This document shows positions 1 through 9,400 of a DNA stretch of 64,000 nt, piece after piece; position 1 is the first letter of the stretch, and each line of letters opens with the position of its first letter. A program made the position numbers and the translations under genes. The DNA lies in the NCBI GenBank assembly GCA_913055625.1, contig CAJXJW010000004.1, positions 234,153 to 298,152 on the forward strand. The letters are read 5' to 3'. The notes beneath the pieces were generated by a model that saw only the letters and a list, made by a program, of their open reading frames with translations, was not told the origin of the DNA and made no database searches. Origin of the DNA: an uncultured Pseudomonadota bacterium. Its GTDB lineage: Bacteria > Pseudomonadota > Gammaproteobacteria > Steroidobacterales > Woeseiaceae.

Positions 1-80
1 AGTGGCATCGATCGGTTCTTGAGATCGGCGCTCGATTTCTCGGGAGCGCGCCGATCGGCCCCGGGGAGCCAGAATCTGAG

Positions 81-106
81 AAGCCTCCAACTTGGAGGCT
101 TTTTTA
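81..106 (+). terminator. Intrinsic terminator at left edge
   Basis: A stem AAGCCTCC/GGAGGCTT with a short loop is followed by a run of six Ts. It probably ends transcription of a plus-strand gene whose body lies left of the window. Confidence 0.8.
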
Positions 107-157
107 TTGCCAACCCCCGACCTGCGCGCGACACTGGCCCGAAAAAGGGGGTGCCCA

Positions 158-586
158 ATGAACAAGAAATACCTGTTGTCCTGGCTGATCGTTTTCGTGG
201 TCTGGATGGCCGGCAGTTTCGTCGTCCACGGCTTCCTGCTGCAGGCGGACTACGCGCAGCTGCCGAACCTGTTCCGGCCCGAAGCGGAAGCCGGCGAATA
301 CATGCACCTGATGCTGCTGGCGCATGTCGTCATGGCGGGCGCGTTCGTCTGGATCTACCAGCGCGGCTGCGAGCGCAAGCCCTGGCTGCCGCAGGGCATA
401 CGCTACGGGCTCGCGATCGCACTGCTGGGACCGATCCCGATGTACACGATCTACTACGTGGTCCAGCCGCTGCCGTTGCGGCTGTCGGTCGGCCAGGCGG
501 TCTACGATTCGCTGCTGGTCGTGCTGCTCGGCATTGTCGTCGCATTCCTGTACCGGAACAGCGCCGTAGAGCCCGCCGACGAATAG
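158..586 (+). CDS. Small integral membrane protein, unknown function
   Basis: The 142-residue product has four likely membrane segments: about residues 5-28, 50-70, 82-102 and 115-135. There is no catalytic motif I recognise. The ATG at 158 is chosen because the sequence just upstream is purine-rich (GAAAAAGGGGG) and because the predicted first helix follows it directly. A longer reading from 92 would run through the terminator at 81-106. It stands alone between that terminator and a convergent oxidoreductase gene. The gene is probably real because its hydrophobicity pattern is regular and its codon use matches neighbours. The function is unknown. Confidence 0.7.
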   Translation: MNKKYLLSWLIVFVVWMAGSFVVHGFLLQADYAQLPNLFRPEAEAGEYMHLMLLAHVVMAGAFVWIYQRGCERKPWLPQGIRYGLAIALLGPIPMYTIYYVVQPLPLRLSVGQAVYDSLLVVLLGIVVAFLYRNSAVEPADE

Positions 587-606
587 CGCCTGTCGCCGTG
601 CCGGGC

Positions 607-2106
607 TCAGCCGGGCACGATGTTCGCGTTCAGGCGAAACAGGTTCGTCGGGTCGTAGCGGCGCTTTATCGACAGGAGCCGCTTGTAGTTCCCACGGTAA
701 TTGCGGTCGATATCCTGCTGGGTGTCGTCCGCGCTCATGTCGTTGGTGTAGAAGCCGTCGGTGTACGGCTCGTAGGCCGCGAAGTACTCCTTGACGTAGC
801 GGACATGCTCCTCGGAAGCTGCGTCGACCGGCCAGTCGACAACGAACAGCGAGTCGAACTGCACGTGACGATGCGCAAACGCGGTCGCTTCGTTCGCAAC
901 TCGACCAATGGCGCCACCTGCATGCTGGAAACCAACGAAGGCGCCGCGCTCCGCGTGCGGCTCGAAGCCGTCTACCAGGACATCCACCATCGTCGGCGTC
1001 AGTTTCGATGCGAACCCGGACTTCAGGTAGACGCCGCGTGCCCGCGGATCGCTGATGTCGCCGGATCGCTGCACCGCAACGTAGTCCTGTGCGCTTATCT
1101 CGTCGGCAACGATCGTTCCGGCCTTGCGCAGCGGCGCCAGCAATCGGTCGGCGTCGGCCGGGTCGCCGGAATAGCAGACGTGGAGCACGACGGCCGAAAA
1201 ACCGCCGGGGCGACTCACGAGGCCACCATCCACGTACATTTCATCCGGCGCGCTCGCCGCGTATTCCGCGTACACGTTCAGGACCTGGCGAGCTTCGGCC
1301 AATGGGTACAACAGGTTGCCCGCCATGACAGTTCGCGACATCGGGTGCAGGCCGAACTCGAAATTCGTCACCACGCCGAAATTGCCCCCGCCACCCCTCA
1401 CCGCCCAGAAGAGATCCGGGTTATCGCTGGCGCTGGCGCGCAGCAGCCGGCCGTCGGCCGTCACGATGTCCACCGAATTGACGTTGTCGATAGCGAGCCC
1501 GAACCGGCGCGCCAGGCGGCCGAAGCCGCCGCCCAGCGTCAGGCCGCCGACGCCGGTGTGCGACACGGTACCGGCTGTCGTCACCAGGCCCATCGCCATG
1601 CTTTCATGGTCCAGGTCGCCGAGCCAACTGCCGCCCGTGACCTGCGCCACGCGGCGCTGCGGGTCGACCCGGACGCTGCGCAACAACGAGAGATCGAGTT
1701 GCATGCCCCCGTCGCAGGTCGATTTGCCGGACGGGCTGTGCCCGCCGCACTTCACGGCGAGTAGCAGGTTCGACTCGCGCGCGAAGGTCACGGCGTTCTG
1801 CACGTCGGCCGCACCCTTCGGTTGCACGATAAGTGCCGGGTGCCGGTCGATGGTCGGGTTGAGAACGCGGCGCGCGAGATCGTAGGTAGAGTGGCCGGGC
1901 AGTATGACGTTGCCGCGCAGGCTGTCGGCGAGTTCCTGGACGGCCGCCTTGCCGAGCGTGACTTCCTCACCGACGCCGGTGCGCGCGGTGATGTCCGACA
2001 GCACCTTGTCGCTCGGCGCGAGCAGAGCCGCGGCTGCGTTGCGCGACGCGAGGGACAGTGAAACGCCGGCAGCCAGCGAGGACTTCAGAAACCTGCGTCG
2101 GTGCAT
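607..2106 (-). CDS. Tat-exported FAD-linked oxidase, berberine-bridge type
   Basis: This is a 499-residue flavoprotein. It begins with a twin-arginine signal (RRRFLK near residues 3-8) and an alanine-rich hydrophobic stretch, so it is likely exported folded to the periplasm. A PCMH-type FAD-binding domain covers about residues 85-260. It has the GGHS motif whose His123 is the usual covalent FAD attachment point, and the glycine-rich GVGGLTLGGGFG loop. The C-terminus carries the berberine-bridge signature (YDPTNLFRLN). The cysteine that gives some relatives a second FAD bond is replaced by Val181, so mono-covalent attachment is predicted. The family oxidises sugars, alcohols or phenolics with O2; the substrate here is unknown. 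It is transcribed on the same strand as galU but separated from it by about 100 bp. Confidence 0.85.
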   Translation of the reverse strand: MHRRRFLKSSLAAGVSLSLASRNAAAALLAPSDKVLSDITARTGVGEEVTLGKAAVQELADSLRGNVILPGHSTYDLARRVLNPTIDRHPALIVQPKGAADVQNAVTFARESNLLLAVKCGGHSPSGKSTCDGGMQLDLSLLRSVRVDPQRRVAQVTGGSWLGDLDHESMAMGLVTTAGTVSHTGVGGLTLGGGFGRLARRFGLAIDNVNSVDIVTADGRLLRASASDNPDLFWAVRGGGGNFGVVTNFEFGLHPMSRTVMAGNLLYPLAEARQVLNVYAEYAASAPDEMYVDGGLVSRPGGFSAVVLHVCYSGDPADADRLLAPLRKAGTIVADEISAQDYVAVQRSGDISDPRARGVYLKSGFASKLTPTMVDVLVDGFEPHAERGAFVGFQHAGGAIGRVANEATAFAHRHVQFDSLFVVDWPVDAASEEHVRYVKEYFAAYEPYTDGFYTNDMSADDTQQDIDRNYRGNYKRLLSIKRRYDPTNLFRLNANIVPG

Positions 2107-2203
2107 GATCGACCCCTAGTTGTTGGTTGTTGTTTGTCCTGCTGTAGTCCCTTGTCCATTCGCGCAGCTTCGGCAGGCAACCGGGCACCGCCTGGAAAAA
2201 GCG

Positions 2204-3085
2204 CTACCCGTTGCGCAACCGGTCCGCCAGCGCGAGTACCTGCTCGCGAAACTCCGTCCCGGTATCCGGGTGCTCCAGGCCGTATGCCAGCGTCGCCTGC
2301 AGGTAGCCGAGCTTGCTGCCGCAGTCATAGCGGATGCCGTCAAAACTGTAGGCGTAGACCGGCTGGTCGTCCATGAGGTCCGCGATGCCGTCGGTGAGCT
2401 GGATCTCGCCCCCGGCGCCCTTCCCCGTATTCTCGAGCTTGTCGAAGATCTCCGGCATCAGCAGGTAGCGGCCCACGACCGCGGAGTTCGACGGCGCCTC
2501 CGCCGGCGCCGGTTTCTCGACAATGCGGGTCACACGATTGCGGTCGGCGGCGTCGACGGCGACGATGCCATAACTCGATGTGTTCTCCGGCGGCACCGTT
2601 TCGACGGCCACGACGCTGCCGCCGTGCTCGCGATACTCGTTGGCCATCTGCGTCAGGCAGCCCGGGGCTCCCTTGATGAGGTCATCCGCGAGGTGCACGA
2701 AGAACGGCTCGTTACCGACGGCCGGCCGTGCGCACAGGACAGCGTGCCCGAGGCCGAGCGGCTCGCCCTGGCGGATATAAATGCAGGTCACGCCCTTCGG
2801 GACGATACCCTGGATGGAACGAAGCAGGTCGTTCTTGCCTGCGCGCGTCAGCGCCTGCTCGAGTTCCGTGTCGATGTCGAAGTGGTCGGCAATGGCCCGC
2901 TTCGTGCTGCCCGTGACAAATACCAGCCGAGTGACGCCCGCCTCGATCGCCTCTTCCACCGCGTACTGGATCAGCGGCTTATCGACGATCGGCAGCATCT
3001 CCTTGGGACTGGCCTTCGTTGCGGGCAGAAAGCGGGTTCCGCGCCCCGCAACGGGGAATACGGCGGCGGTAATCGGTCGGGTCAT
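2204..3085 (-). CDS. galU: UTP-glucose-1-phosphate uridylyltransferase
   Basis: GalU makes UDP-glucose from UTP and glucose-1-phosphate, the precursor for LPS core sugars, exopolysaccharide and trehalose. The 293-residue length is normal. The nucleotide-binding loop [11 protein letters not shown] lies near residue 14, followed by [15 protein letters not shown]. It is the only gene between the oxidoreductase and a ComEA-like gene, all on the minus strand, with about 120 bp upstream that could hold its own promoter. The start codon is preceded by purine-rich GGAG and AGGA sequences. Family assignment is firm. Confidence 0.96.
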   Translation of the reverse strand: MTRPITAAVFPVAGRGTRFLPATKASPKEMLPIVDKPLIQYAVEEAIEAGVTRLVFVTGSTKRAIADHFDIDTELEQALTRAGKNDLLRSIQGIVPKGVTCIYIRQGEPLGLGHAVLCARPAVGNEPFFVHLADDLIKGAPGCLTQMANEYREHGGSVVAVETVPPENTSSYGIVAVDAADRNRVTRIVEKPAPAEAPSNSAVVGRYLLMPEIFDKLENTGKGAGGEIQLTDGIADLMDDQPVYAYSFDGIRYDCGSKLGYLQATLAYGLEHPDTGTEFREQVLALADRLRNG

Positions 3086-3207
3086 TCCTGGGCTCCATGA
3101 GGCTCGGCGAAGCGACCATCATATCAACTCCCGGCGACCGGAATAGTGGCGATCGTCGGGCGGCGAGCCGGCACCCGCCGCGCCCTGCCGCCCGAGCGCT
3201 CGCCGCC

Positions 3208-3480
3208 CTACTTGCGCGAAGGGCCGACCCGAATATCGTCGCGATTGAGGTCCACCGTCCGTTCTCCGATGCCCTTGACCAGCGACAGCTCGTCAGCGTT
3301 CTTGAACGGCCCGTGCTTCTTGCGGTACTCGACGATCGCCTCGGCCTTCGCCATGCCGACGCCCTTGAGCGACTTCGACAACGTAGCCGCGTCGGCCGTG
3401 TTGATATCGACCGGGTCCGCAAACGCCAGCAACGGCAGCAGTACCGCCGCAACCGGCAAGATCTTCCTGAAAAGATTCAT
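3208..3480 (-). CDS. ComEA-family helix-hairpin-helix protein
   Basis: This 90-residue protein has a signal peptide (about residues 1-21, ending LLAFA) followed by a tandem helix-hairpin-helix domain. Motifs visible are DINTADAATL, KGVGMAKAEAIVEYR and LVKGIGERTVDLN. The family binds double-stranded DNA in the periplasm without sequence preference. In competent bacteria ComEA helps pull DNA through the outer membrane, but many proteobacteria carry this short form without proven competence. No other competence gene is nearby, so the role here is open. Confidence 0.88.
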   Translation of the reverse strand: MNLFRKILPVAAVLLPLLAFADPVDINTADAATLSKSLKGVGMAKAEAIVEYRKKHGPFKNADELSLVKGIGERTVDLNRDDIRVGPSRK

Positions 3481-3604
3481 CCTGGGCTCCTCCTGGGTTC
3501 AACGCCGCCGTCTGGCGGTCGACCCAGCCTAGGCCGTCGGGGCCGCCGTTGGCGGCGCAATAAGCAGCGGATTCCCGTGGATTTGCCGGACCTGCGTCGC
3601 CGCG

Positions 3605-4789
3605 TCAGGTAATGGAGTGTTGCAGGACGGTATCGAACTGCACGCGCGATGCGGGGCGCTGCGTCTCCCAGTTGCGGCAGCTCGGGCAGAGCCACAGCAG
3701 TCGCTGGCTCGAGAAGCCGCACTCCCGGCACTGGTACCTCGGCGTTGCGGCCGCGAGCCGAGACATGGCGCGGCGTACCCGGGCCAGCGCCTCGTCGCCG
3801 CCGTCGGTCAGGGCCTGCACGTCGATGAACTCGGCCAGCGTCGGCTCGTCCAGCAGGTACTGGCGGACGCAATCGTCAATGACCCCGATGCCGCCGATGT
3901 CGTTCGCAATCGCGGTGTAGGCCACGAGCGAGCCCATGTCGGGGTTTCGTCGCAGCATCGCCTTGAGTGCCTTTTCGAGTTCGCCGATCTTCTCCTCGCT
4001 CGTGTAGATCGAGACGATTTCGGGCAAAGCCTCGGCGATCAGGTAGGTGTGCTCGTCGATGATCCGGTGGTACAGCCGCAGCGCGGTTTTCGTATCGTCG
4101 GTTTGCTGCGCAATGTGGGCGCGTACGAGCGCGCCCCGCATCGTGCGCGGACGGCCGTTCTGCGCGTTCTTCACGTATTGCCGCGCTGCCGCGAAATCGC
4201 CGGCGCCCGCCGCCGCCTCCGCCAGCTCGCAATAGTAGTGCGCGATCTCGAGCTCGAGCGAGCGGCCGCCGAGCACTTCGAGTTGCTGGCCGGCGTCGAT
4301 CGCCTTCTGCCAGTCCTTCTCCTGTTCATAAATTCGCGTCAGGTTCTCCAGTGCCTGCACCTGGTAGCGTGACCCCTGCGACAGGCGGCCGAAGAGCTTC
4401 TCGGCACGATCGAGCAACCCGGCCTTCTGGAAGTCCCGCGCCAGCGAGTACAGGGCCTGGTCGCGCTGTTCGGGCGCGAGGTCCGGCCGCGCGATGATGT
4501 TCTGGTGGATCCGGATCGCCCGGTCCACCTCGCCGCGGCGCCGGAACAGGCTGCCGAGCGCGAAGTGCGTTTCGATCGTCTTGTCGTCGACCCGCACCAT
4601 CTCTAGGAAATGCTCCAGCGCCTGGTCGGTCTGCTCGTTCAGCAGGAAGTTCAGGCCCTTGAGGTAATCGATGTTGAGCGGCGCGGGTGCCTCGTGCTCG
4701 TCCCGCTCGCCGAAACGCCCCAGGGCCCAGCCGGCAGCCGCGAGAAGCAGGAACAGGCCCGCCAGCAGGAACGTCGATTCAGTCGGCAT
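3605..4789 (-). CDS. lapB: Lipopolysaccharide assembly protein B (YciM)
   Basis: LapB is an inner-membrane-anchored, cytoplasm-facing TPR protein. In E. coli it delivers LpxC to FtsH and so limits lipid A synthesis. The 394-residue product has an N-terminal membrane helix (about residues 6-24), then TPR-like helical repeats through the middle. A rubredoxin-like metal site ends the protein, with cysteines at 354, 357, 368 and 371 (CREC and CPSC). All four cysteines are present. Its start overlaps the end of lapA by 11 bp, indicating translational coupling. Confidence 0.95.
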   Translation of the reverse strand: MPTESTFLLAGLFLLLAAAGWALGRFGERDEHEAPAPLNIDYLKGLNFLLNEQTDQALEHFLEMVRVDDKTIETHFALGSLFRRRGEVDRAIRIHQNIIARPDLAPEQRDQALYSLARDFQKAGLLDRAEKLFGRLSQGSRYQVQALENLTRIYEQEKDWQKAIDAGQQLEVLGGRSLELEIAHYYCELAEAAAGAGDFAAARQYVKNAQNGRPRTMRGALVRAHIAQQTDDTKTALRLYHRIIDEHTYLIAEALPEIVSIYTSEEKIGELEKALKAMLRRNPDMGSLVAYTAIANDIGGIGVIDDCVRQYLLDEPTLAEFIDVQALTDGGDEALARVRRAMSRLAAATPRYQCRECGFSSQRLLWLCPSCRNWETQRPASRVQFDTVLQHSIT

Positions 4790-5075
4790 CGGACATCGGC
4801 AGGCTGCGCAGGCTCGACACCTCGGTTTCCGACGCGCGCAAGGCGCGTTTCAGGTTGCGCCGCTCGCGCGCCAACCCGAGCATCCACACACCCGCGCACA
4901 GGAGGCCGAACACCCAGCCGATAGCGAACGCGGCCGTGAACGCTGCCGGCACGTGCGTCGTCCACTCGAAGAACAGCAGGTCGATGGAGATCTCACCGGG
5001 GTTCGCCCAGGCGAACGCGAACATCGCGACCACGATCAGCAGCGCAACAATGATGACGAAAATTCGGTTCAGCAT
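4779..5075 (-). CDS. lapA: Lipopolysaccharide assembly protein A (YciS)
   Basis: This 98-residue protein has two membrane helices (about residues 3-23 and 42-64) and a short charged, probably coiled, C-terminus. That is the usual architecture of LapA, which works with LapB in setting LPS levels. It lies between ihfB and lapB exactly as in many gammaproteobacteria, overlapping lapB by 11 bp. Confidence 0.92.
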   Translation of the reverse strand: MLNRIFVIIVALLIVVAMFAFAWANPGEISIDLLFFEWTTHVPAAFTAAFAIGWVFGLLCAGVWMLGLARERRNLKRALRASETEVSSLRSLPMSDAD

Positions 5076-5169
5076 CGCCCCAGGGCCCGTTCGGCGTCAG
5101 GCCGGAATGCGTGAAGTGTATTGCCTATCCGTCGATTTTGGTAATCGACGCACGTCCGGCGCGCGGGGA

Positions 5170-5472
5170 TCAGCTCTTGATCGGGAAGTGACGGCTGTCG
5201 TCGACCCGTTCCCGCAGGTCCTTGCCGGGCTTGAAGTGCGGAACGTACTTCCCGGACAGTGCGACGGCCTCGCCGGTCTTGGGATTTCGGCCGATGCGCG
5301 GTGGGCGAAAATGCAGGGAGAAACTCCCGAAGCCCCGAATCTCGATGCGCTGGCCCTTCGCCAGCGAATCGCTCATCAGGTCGAGCAGGTGCTTCACGGC
5401 GAGTTCGACGTCCTTTGCCGGCAGGTGTTTCTGCTTGCGGGCAATGGCTTCAATCAGTTCGGACTTGGTCAT
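5170..5472 (-). CDS. ihfB: Integration host factor subunit beta
   Basis: This 100-residue HU/IHF-family protein forms a heterodimer with IHF-alpha and bends DNA sharply at specific sites. The N-terminus [11 protein letters not shown] is characteristic, as is the flexible DNA-clasping arm with [21 protein letters not shown] near residues 45-66. It lies downstream of rpsA, separated by a strong stem-loop, and upstream of lapAB, the standard order in this group. Confidence 0.96.
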   Translation of the reverse strand: MTKSELIEAIARKQKHLPAKDVELAVKHLLDLMSDSLAKGQRIEIRGFGSFSLHFRPPRIGRNPKTGEAVALSGKYVPHFKPGKDLRERVDDSRHFPIKS

Positions 5473-5528
5473 TATTCGATTCTTTGTGCGTCTGAGACTC
5501 GTAACCCACCGATTCGTAAAGACAAATA

Positions 5529-5554
5529 TAGCCCGGACCGGCCGGTCCGGGCTA
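5529..5554 (-). terminator. Stem-loop between rpsA and ihfB
   Basis: An 11-bp perfect stem (TAGCCCGGACC/GGTCCGGGCTA) with a 4-nt loop sits just after the rpsA stop. On the minus strand it is followed by the weak U-tract ATTTGTCTTT. It may attenuate transcription from rpsA into ihfB rather than stop it completely. Confidence 0.65.
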
Positions 5555-5568
5555 CTGTTTTTACGTAA

Positions 5569-7251
5569 TTAGCTGCTTCCGCCGGACATTTTCTCCTTCA
5601 GCAGTTCACCCAGCGTGGTCCCGACCGGGGTCGCTCCCGCCTCCTGGTTGTAGCTGCTGACGGCCTCAGCCTCTTCATGCTGCTCCTTCGCCTTGATCGA
5701 GAGCTGCACGGCGCGGTTCTTGCGATCCACGTTCGTGAACTTGGCTTCGATCTCCTCGCCGACCTTCAGGACGGTGCGCGCATCCTCCACGCGGCCGCGG
5801 GCCAGCTCGGAGGCACGCAGCGTGCCGAACACCCCGTCGCCGAGATCCACCGTTGCCCCGCGCGCGTCGACTTCCGTCACGGTACCGCGCACGATGCTGT
5901 TCTTCGGGTGATCTGCGAGCCAGCCGGAGAACGGATCCTTCTCGAGCTGCTTGATGCCCAGCGAGATACGCTCGCGCTCGGCGTCAATGGCGAGAACCGC
6001 GGCTTCCAGCTCCTGGCCCTTCTGGTAGTTCCGGACTGCCTCTTCGCCCGGGATATCCCAGGAGATGTCCGACAGGTGGACCAGGCCGTCGATGCCGCCA
6101 TCGAGCCCGATGAAGATGCCGAAGTCGGTGATGGACTTGATCTGTCCCGACACCTTGTCGCCACGGTTGAACGTGACGGCGAATTCGGCCCACGGGTTCG
6201 ACTTGCACTGCTTGATGCCGAGGGAAATTCGGCGGCGCTCCTCGTCGATCTCGAGCACCATGACCTCGACTTCCTCGCCCACGGAAACCACCCGCGACGG
6301 ATTGACGTTCTTGTTCGTCCAATCCATCTCGGAGACGTGCACGAGGCCCTCGACGCCGTCTTCGATCTCGACGAAGCAGCCGTAGTCCGCGATGTTCGTC
6401 ACCTTGCCGAACAAGCGGGTCTGCGGCGGGTAGCGGCGGGCGAGATCCTTCCACGGATCGTCGCCGAGCTGCTTCATGCCGAGCGATACGCGCTGGCGCT
6501 CCCGGTCGAACTTCAGGATCTTCACGTCGATCTCGTCGCCGACGTTGACCACTTCCGACGGGTGCTTGACGCGCTTCCACGCCATGTCGGTGATGTGCAG
6601 GAGACCGTCGATGCCGCCCAGGTCCACGAACGCGCCGTAGTCCGTCAGGTTCTTGACGATACCCTTGATCACGTTGCCTTCCTGGAGCTCCTTCAGCAGC
6701 TGCTCGCGCTCGGCCGAGTATTCCTGCTCGACGACCGCGCGGCGGGACACGACGACGTTGTTGCGCCGCTGGTCCAGCTTGATGACCTTGAACTCGAGGC
6801 TCTTGCCTTCGAGGTACGCCGGGTCGCGAACCGGACGCACGTCGACCAGGGAACCCGGCAGGAACGCCCGGACACCCTCGATTTCGACCGTGAACCCGCC
6901 CTTGACGCGGCCGTTGATCATGCCCTCGACGATCTTGTCGTCTTCGAAGGCTTTCTCCAGCTCGGTCCACGTGCGGGCGCGGATTGCCTTTTCGCGGGAC
7001 AGGCGCGTCTCGCCGAACCCGTCTTCGACGGAATCCAGTGCGACTTCGACCTTGTCACCGACGGCGATGTCGCCCTCGCGGAGATCGTTCCGGAATTGTT
7101 CGATGGGGATGACGGCCTCCGACTTGAGGCCTGCGCTGACGAGTACGACGTCGTCGTTGATCGCAACTACGGTGCCGGAGATGATGGCTCCCGGCTTGAT
7201 TTGCTGACTCGCAAAACTTTCTTCAAATAACTCGGCAAAACTTTCTGACAT
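5569..7251 (-). CDS. rpsA: 30S ribosomal protein S1
   Basis: S1 binds mRNA on the 30S subunit and allows initiation on structured or weak Shine-Dalgarno leaders. The 560-residue protein has the six S1 OB-fold repeats typical of gammaproteobacteria. Recurrent signatures include [25 protein letters not shown], read here as several shorter motifs such as GAFVDLGG and GCFVEIEDG, each followed by a conserved RxxLGxKQ-type end. The two N-terminal repeats are the more diverged, ribosome-docking type. It follows cmk after a terminator and a leader of about 90 nt, consistent with its own promoter and the autoregulation known for rpsA. Confidence 0.97.
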   Translation of the reverse strand: MSESFAELFEESFASQQIKPGAIISGTVVAINDDVVLVSAGLKSEAVIPIEQFRNDLREGDIAVGDKVEVALDSVEDGFGETRLSREKAIRARTWTELEKAFEDDKIVEGMINGRVKGGFTVEIEGVRAFLPGSLVDVRPVRDPAYLEGKSLEFKVIKLDQRRNNVVVSRRAVVEQEYSAEREQLLKELQEGNVIKGIVKNLTDYGAFVDLGGIDGLLHITDMAWKRVKHPSEVVNVGDEIDVKILKFDRERQRVSLGMKQLGDDPWKDLARRYPPQTRLFGKVTNIADYGCFVEIEDGVEGLVHVSEMDWTNKNVNPSRVVSVGEEVEVMVLEIDEERRRISLGIKQCKSNPWAEFAVTFNRGDKVSGQIKSITDFGIFIGLDGGIDGLVHLSDISWDIPGEEAVRNYQKGQELEAAVLAIDAERERISLGIKQLEKDPFSGWLADHPKNSIVRGTVTEVDARGATVDLGDGVFGTLRASELARGRVEDARTVLKVGEEIEAKFTNVDRKNRAVQLSIKAKEQHEEAEAVSSYNQEAGATPVGTTLGELLKEKMSGGSS

Positions 7252-7339
7252 GATGAAAAAACCCGAAGGGAACCGCGCACGCTGGCCGCGGAGCCTTCAC
7301 CCAATCGCTTCGCCACGTCCTGCGGCTCGCGGTCATTAC

Positions 7340-7369
7340 AAAAAAAGAACCGGACTCCTTGTCCGGTTC
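7340..7369 (-). terminator. Terminator after cmk, ahead of rpsA
   Basis: On the minus strand a 9-bp stem GAACCGGAC/GTCCGGTTC with a 5-nt loop is followed by seven Us. It lies 45 bp beyond the cmk stop and about 90 bp before the rpsA start, so it separates the aro/cmk operon from rpsA. Confidence 0.88.
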
Positions 7370-7413
7370 CACCAAAACTCTTTTGCGGGATGTCCCTGAG
7401 TCGGGGGAACCAC

Positions 7414-8082
7414 CTACTCCCTGGCCCAGTCGAGGACGATGTTCGTCACTTCATCGATCGACAGGCCCGAGGAATCCAGCATCCGTGCATCGTCTGCCGG
7501 CCTCAGCGGCGCCACGGTTCGCTCCGCATCGCGCCGGTCACGGGCCTCGATCTCCCGCGAAAGGGCGGCAAGGCTAACACCAATACCTTTGCCTTTCAAC
7601 TGCTTATAGCGCCTCTCGGCACGTTCCGCGGCGCTCGCCGTGAGGAACACCTTGAGGCCGGCGTCGGCAAAGACCTGGGTCCCCATGTCCCGCCCGTCGG
7701 CCACCAGCCCGGGGGGCTTGCGAAACGCCCGCTGCAGGTCCAGCAGGGCTTTCCGGACCGGTTGCAGGGCGGCGACGCGGGAGGCGCCGGCGCCGGTCTC
7801 CTCGGTGCGGAGCTCCGCCGTCACGTCCTCCCCGTCGAGCCAGATCTGCTCCTCGCCGTCCGCATCGCTGCCAAACATCACGTCGAGCCCCCTGGCGATG
7901 TCGGCCAACGCTGCCGCGTCATCCAGCTCCACGCCGCGCCGCCGGGCCGCGAGCGCCGTCAGGCGGTACAGCGCGCCCGAATCGAGCAGGTGGTAGCCCA
8001 GGGCATCCGCGACCCGCCTTGCAATGGTGCCCTTGCCCGACCCGCTCGGCCCGTCGATCGCGATGACCGGGGCCGCGCTCAT
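7414..8082 (-). CDS. cmk: Cytidylate kinase
   Basis: Cmk phosphorylates CMP and dCMP with ATP for nucleotide recycling. The 222-residue product starts with the P-loop GPSGSGKGT (about residues 11-19) followed by [13 protein letters not shown], and contains [10 protein letters not shown] in the CMP-binding region. Its start overlaps the aroA stop by 4 bp (TCAT on the plus strand), so the two are translationally coupled. The aroA-cmk-rpsA order is conserved. Confidence 0.96.
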   Translation of the reverse strand: MSAAPVIAIDGPSGSGKGTIARRVADALGYHLLDSGALYRLTALAARRRGVELDDAAALADIARGLDVMFGSDADGEEQIWLDGEDVTAELRTEETGAGASRVAALQPVRKALLDLQRAFRKPPGLVADGRDMGTQVFADAGLKVFLTASAAERAERRYKQLKGKGIGVSLAALSREIEARDRRDAERTVAPLRPADDARMLDSSGLSIDEVTNIVLDWARE

Positions 8083-9395
8083 GCGGCGTCCGGTCGCCGG
8101 GTCTGCAGGTCGAGGCCGATCGAGCGCATGAGCACGTCAAAGCCGGGGAACGACGTTTCAACATTGTCGACATCGGCGATGGTCACCGGTGCATCGGCGA
8201 CGGAGGCGGCGACCGAGAACGCCATCGCGATCCGGTGGTCGTGGTGGCTCTCGACGCGCCCGCCGGTAAACCTACCGCCCGCGATCGACGCCCCGTCCGG
8301 GGTCTCGTCGACCGTGATGCCCAGCGCCCGGAGCCCGGAGGCCATGGCCGCGATCCGGTCACTTTCCTTGACGCGCAGCTCTGCCAAGCCGGAAAAGCGC
8401 GTTCGGCCTTCAGCCGCGGCCGCCGCAACGAACAGCACGGGGAACTCGTCGATGGCCAGGGATACCAGGGCCGGGTCGACGTCCAGGCCGCGCAACCGCG
8501 ATGACCGCACCCTGATGTCGGCGACCGGCTCCGCCCCGGCTTCCCGCCGGCGCTCGATCGCGATATCCGCGCCCATCGACAGCAGGATGTCGATGACCCC
8601 GGTGCGCGTCGGGTTGATTCCCACACCCTCGATCAGCACGTCCGCGTCGGGTGCCAGCAATGCTGCGAGCATCACGAAAGCCGCCGACGACAGGTCCGCC
8701 GGCACGCGGATCGCGGTGCCGGTCAGCGACTGGCCGCCGTCCAGGCGTACCCAGCCGCCGCCGACGTCGAGCGACACGCCCATCGTGCGCAGCATGCGCT
8801 CCGTGTGATCCCGCGTCACCGCCGGCTCCAGAACCCGGGTTTGCCCGCGCGCGTACAGCCCGGCCAGCAGGACACAGGACTTGACCTGCGCGCTCGCCAT
8901 CGGCAATCGGTACTCGACCGCGTCGAGCGCCCGCCCGCCGCGTACCGTGAGCGGCGGCTTGCCATCGCGGCTGTCAACGCGCGCACCCATCTGTTCGAGC
9001 GGCGTGATGACGCGCCCCATCGGCCGGCCGGTCAGGGAGGCATCGCCCGTGAGAGTGCTGTCGAAGCCCTGTCCGGCCAGCAATCCGCACATCAGGCGCA
9101 TCGCGGTGCCGGAGTTGCCGAGGTCCAACGCGGCGCTCGGCGCCTCGAGCCCGTCCCGGCCGACGCCGTGCACCGTGATCGTCGTCGCGTCGTGGCGGTC
9201 GATCTCGACGCCCATTGCCGCGCAGGCCGCGAGCGTCGCAAGACAGTCCTCGCCCGCCAGGAAGCCGCGGATGTGCGTGTTCCCGTCGGCGATGCTGCCC
9301 AGCATCAGCGCGCGGTGCGACACCGACTTGTCGCCGGGGACGGTCACGCTGGCGCTTCGGGCCGGCGCGGGCTGAACCAGGTAGTCCATCGGCAC
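8079..9395 (-). CDS. aroA: 3-phosphoshikimate 1-carboxyvinyltransferase (EPSP synthase)
   Basis: AroA joins PEP to shikimate-3-phosphate in the sixth step of the shikimate pathway. The 438-residue length is normal. Visible motifs are [15 protein letters not shown] near residue 20, [10 protein letters not shown] near residue 94, and [13 protein letters not shown] in the C-terminal half. It follows pheA by 5 bp and overlaps cmk by 4 bp. The listed start is GTG; an in-frame ATG two codons later (9389) is equally possible because neither has a strong Shine-Dalgarno. The [10 protein letters not shown] loop is of the class I type, generally glyphosate-sensitive. Confidence 0.96.
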   Translation of the reverse strand: MPMDYLVQPAPARSASVTVPGDKSVSHRALMLGSIADGNTHIRGFLAGEDCLATLAACAAMGVEIDRHDATTITVHGVGRDGLEAPSAALDLGNSGTAMRLMCGLLAGQGFDSTLTGDASLTGRPMGRVITPLEQMGARVDSRDGKPPLTVRGGRALDAVEYRLPMASAQVKSCVLLAGLYARGQTRVLEPAVTRDHTERMLRTMGVSLDVGGGWVRLDGGQSLTGTAIRVPADLSSAAFVMLAALLAPDADVLIEGVGINPTRTGVIDILLSMGADIAIERRREAGAEPVADIRVRSSRLRGLDVDPALVSLAIDEFPVLFVAAAAAEGRTRFSGLAELRVKESDRIAAMASGLRALGITVDETPDGASIAGGRFTGGRVESHHDHRIAMAFSVAASVADAPVTIADVDNVETSFPGFDVLMRSIGLDLQTRRPDAA

Positions 9396-9400
9396 TTCGC

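Noticed and set aside
19..1764. A 581-codon plus-strand frame at the left end
   Set aside because: It covers the terminator, the small membrane protein gene in another frame, and the antisense of the FAD oxidase; the sequence is Arg/Ala-rich without domains.
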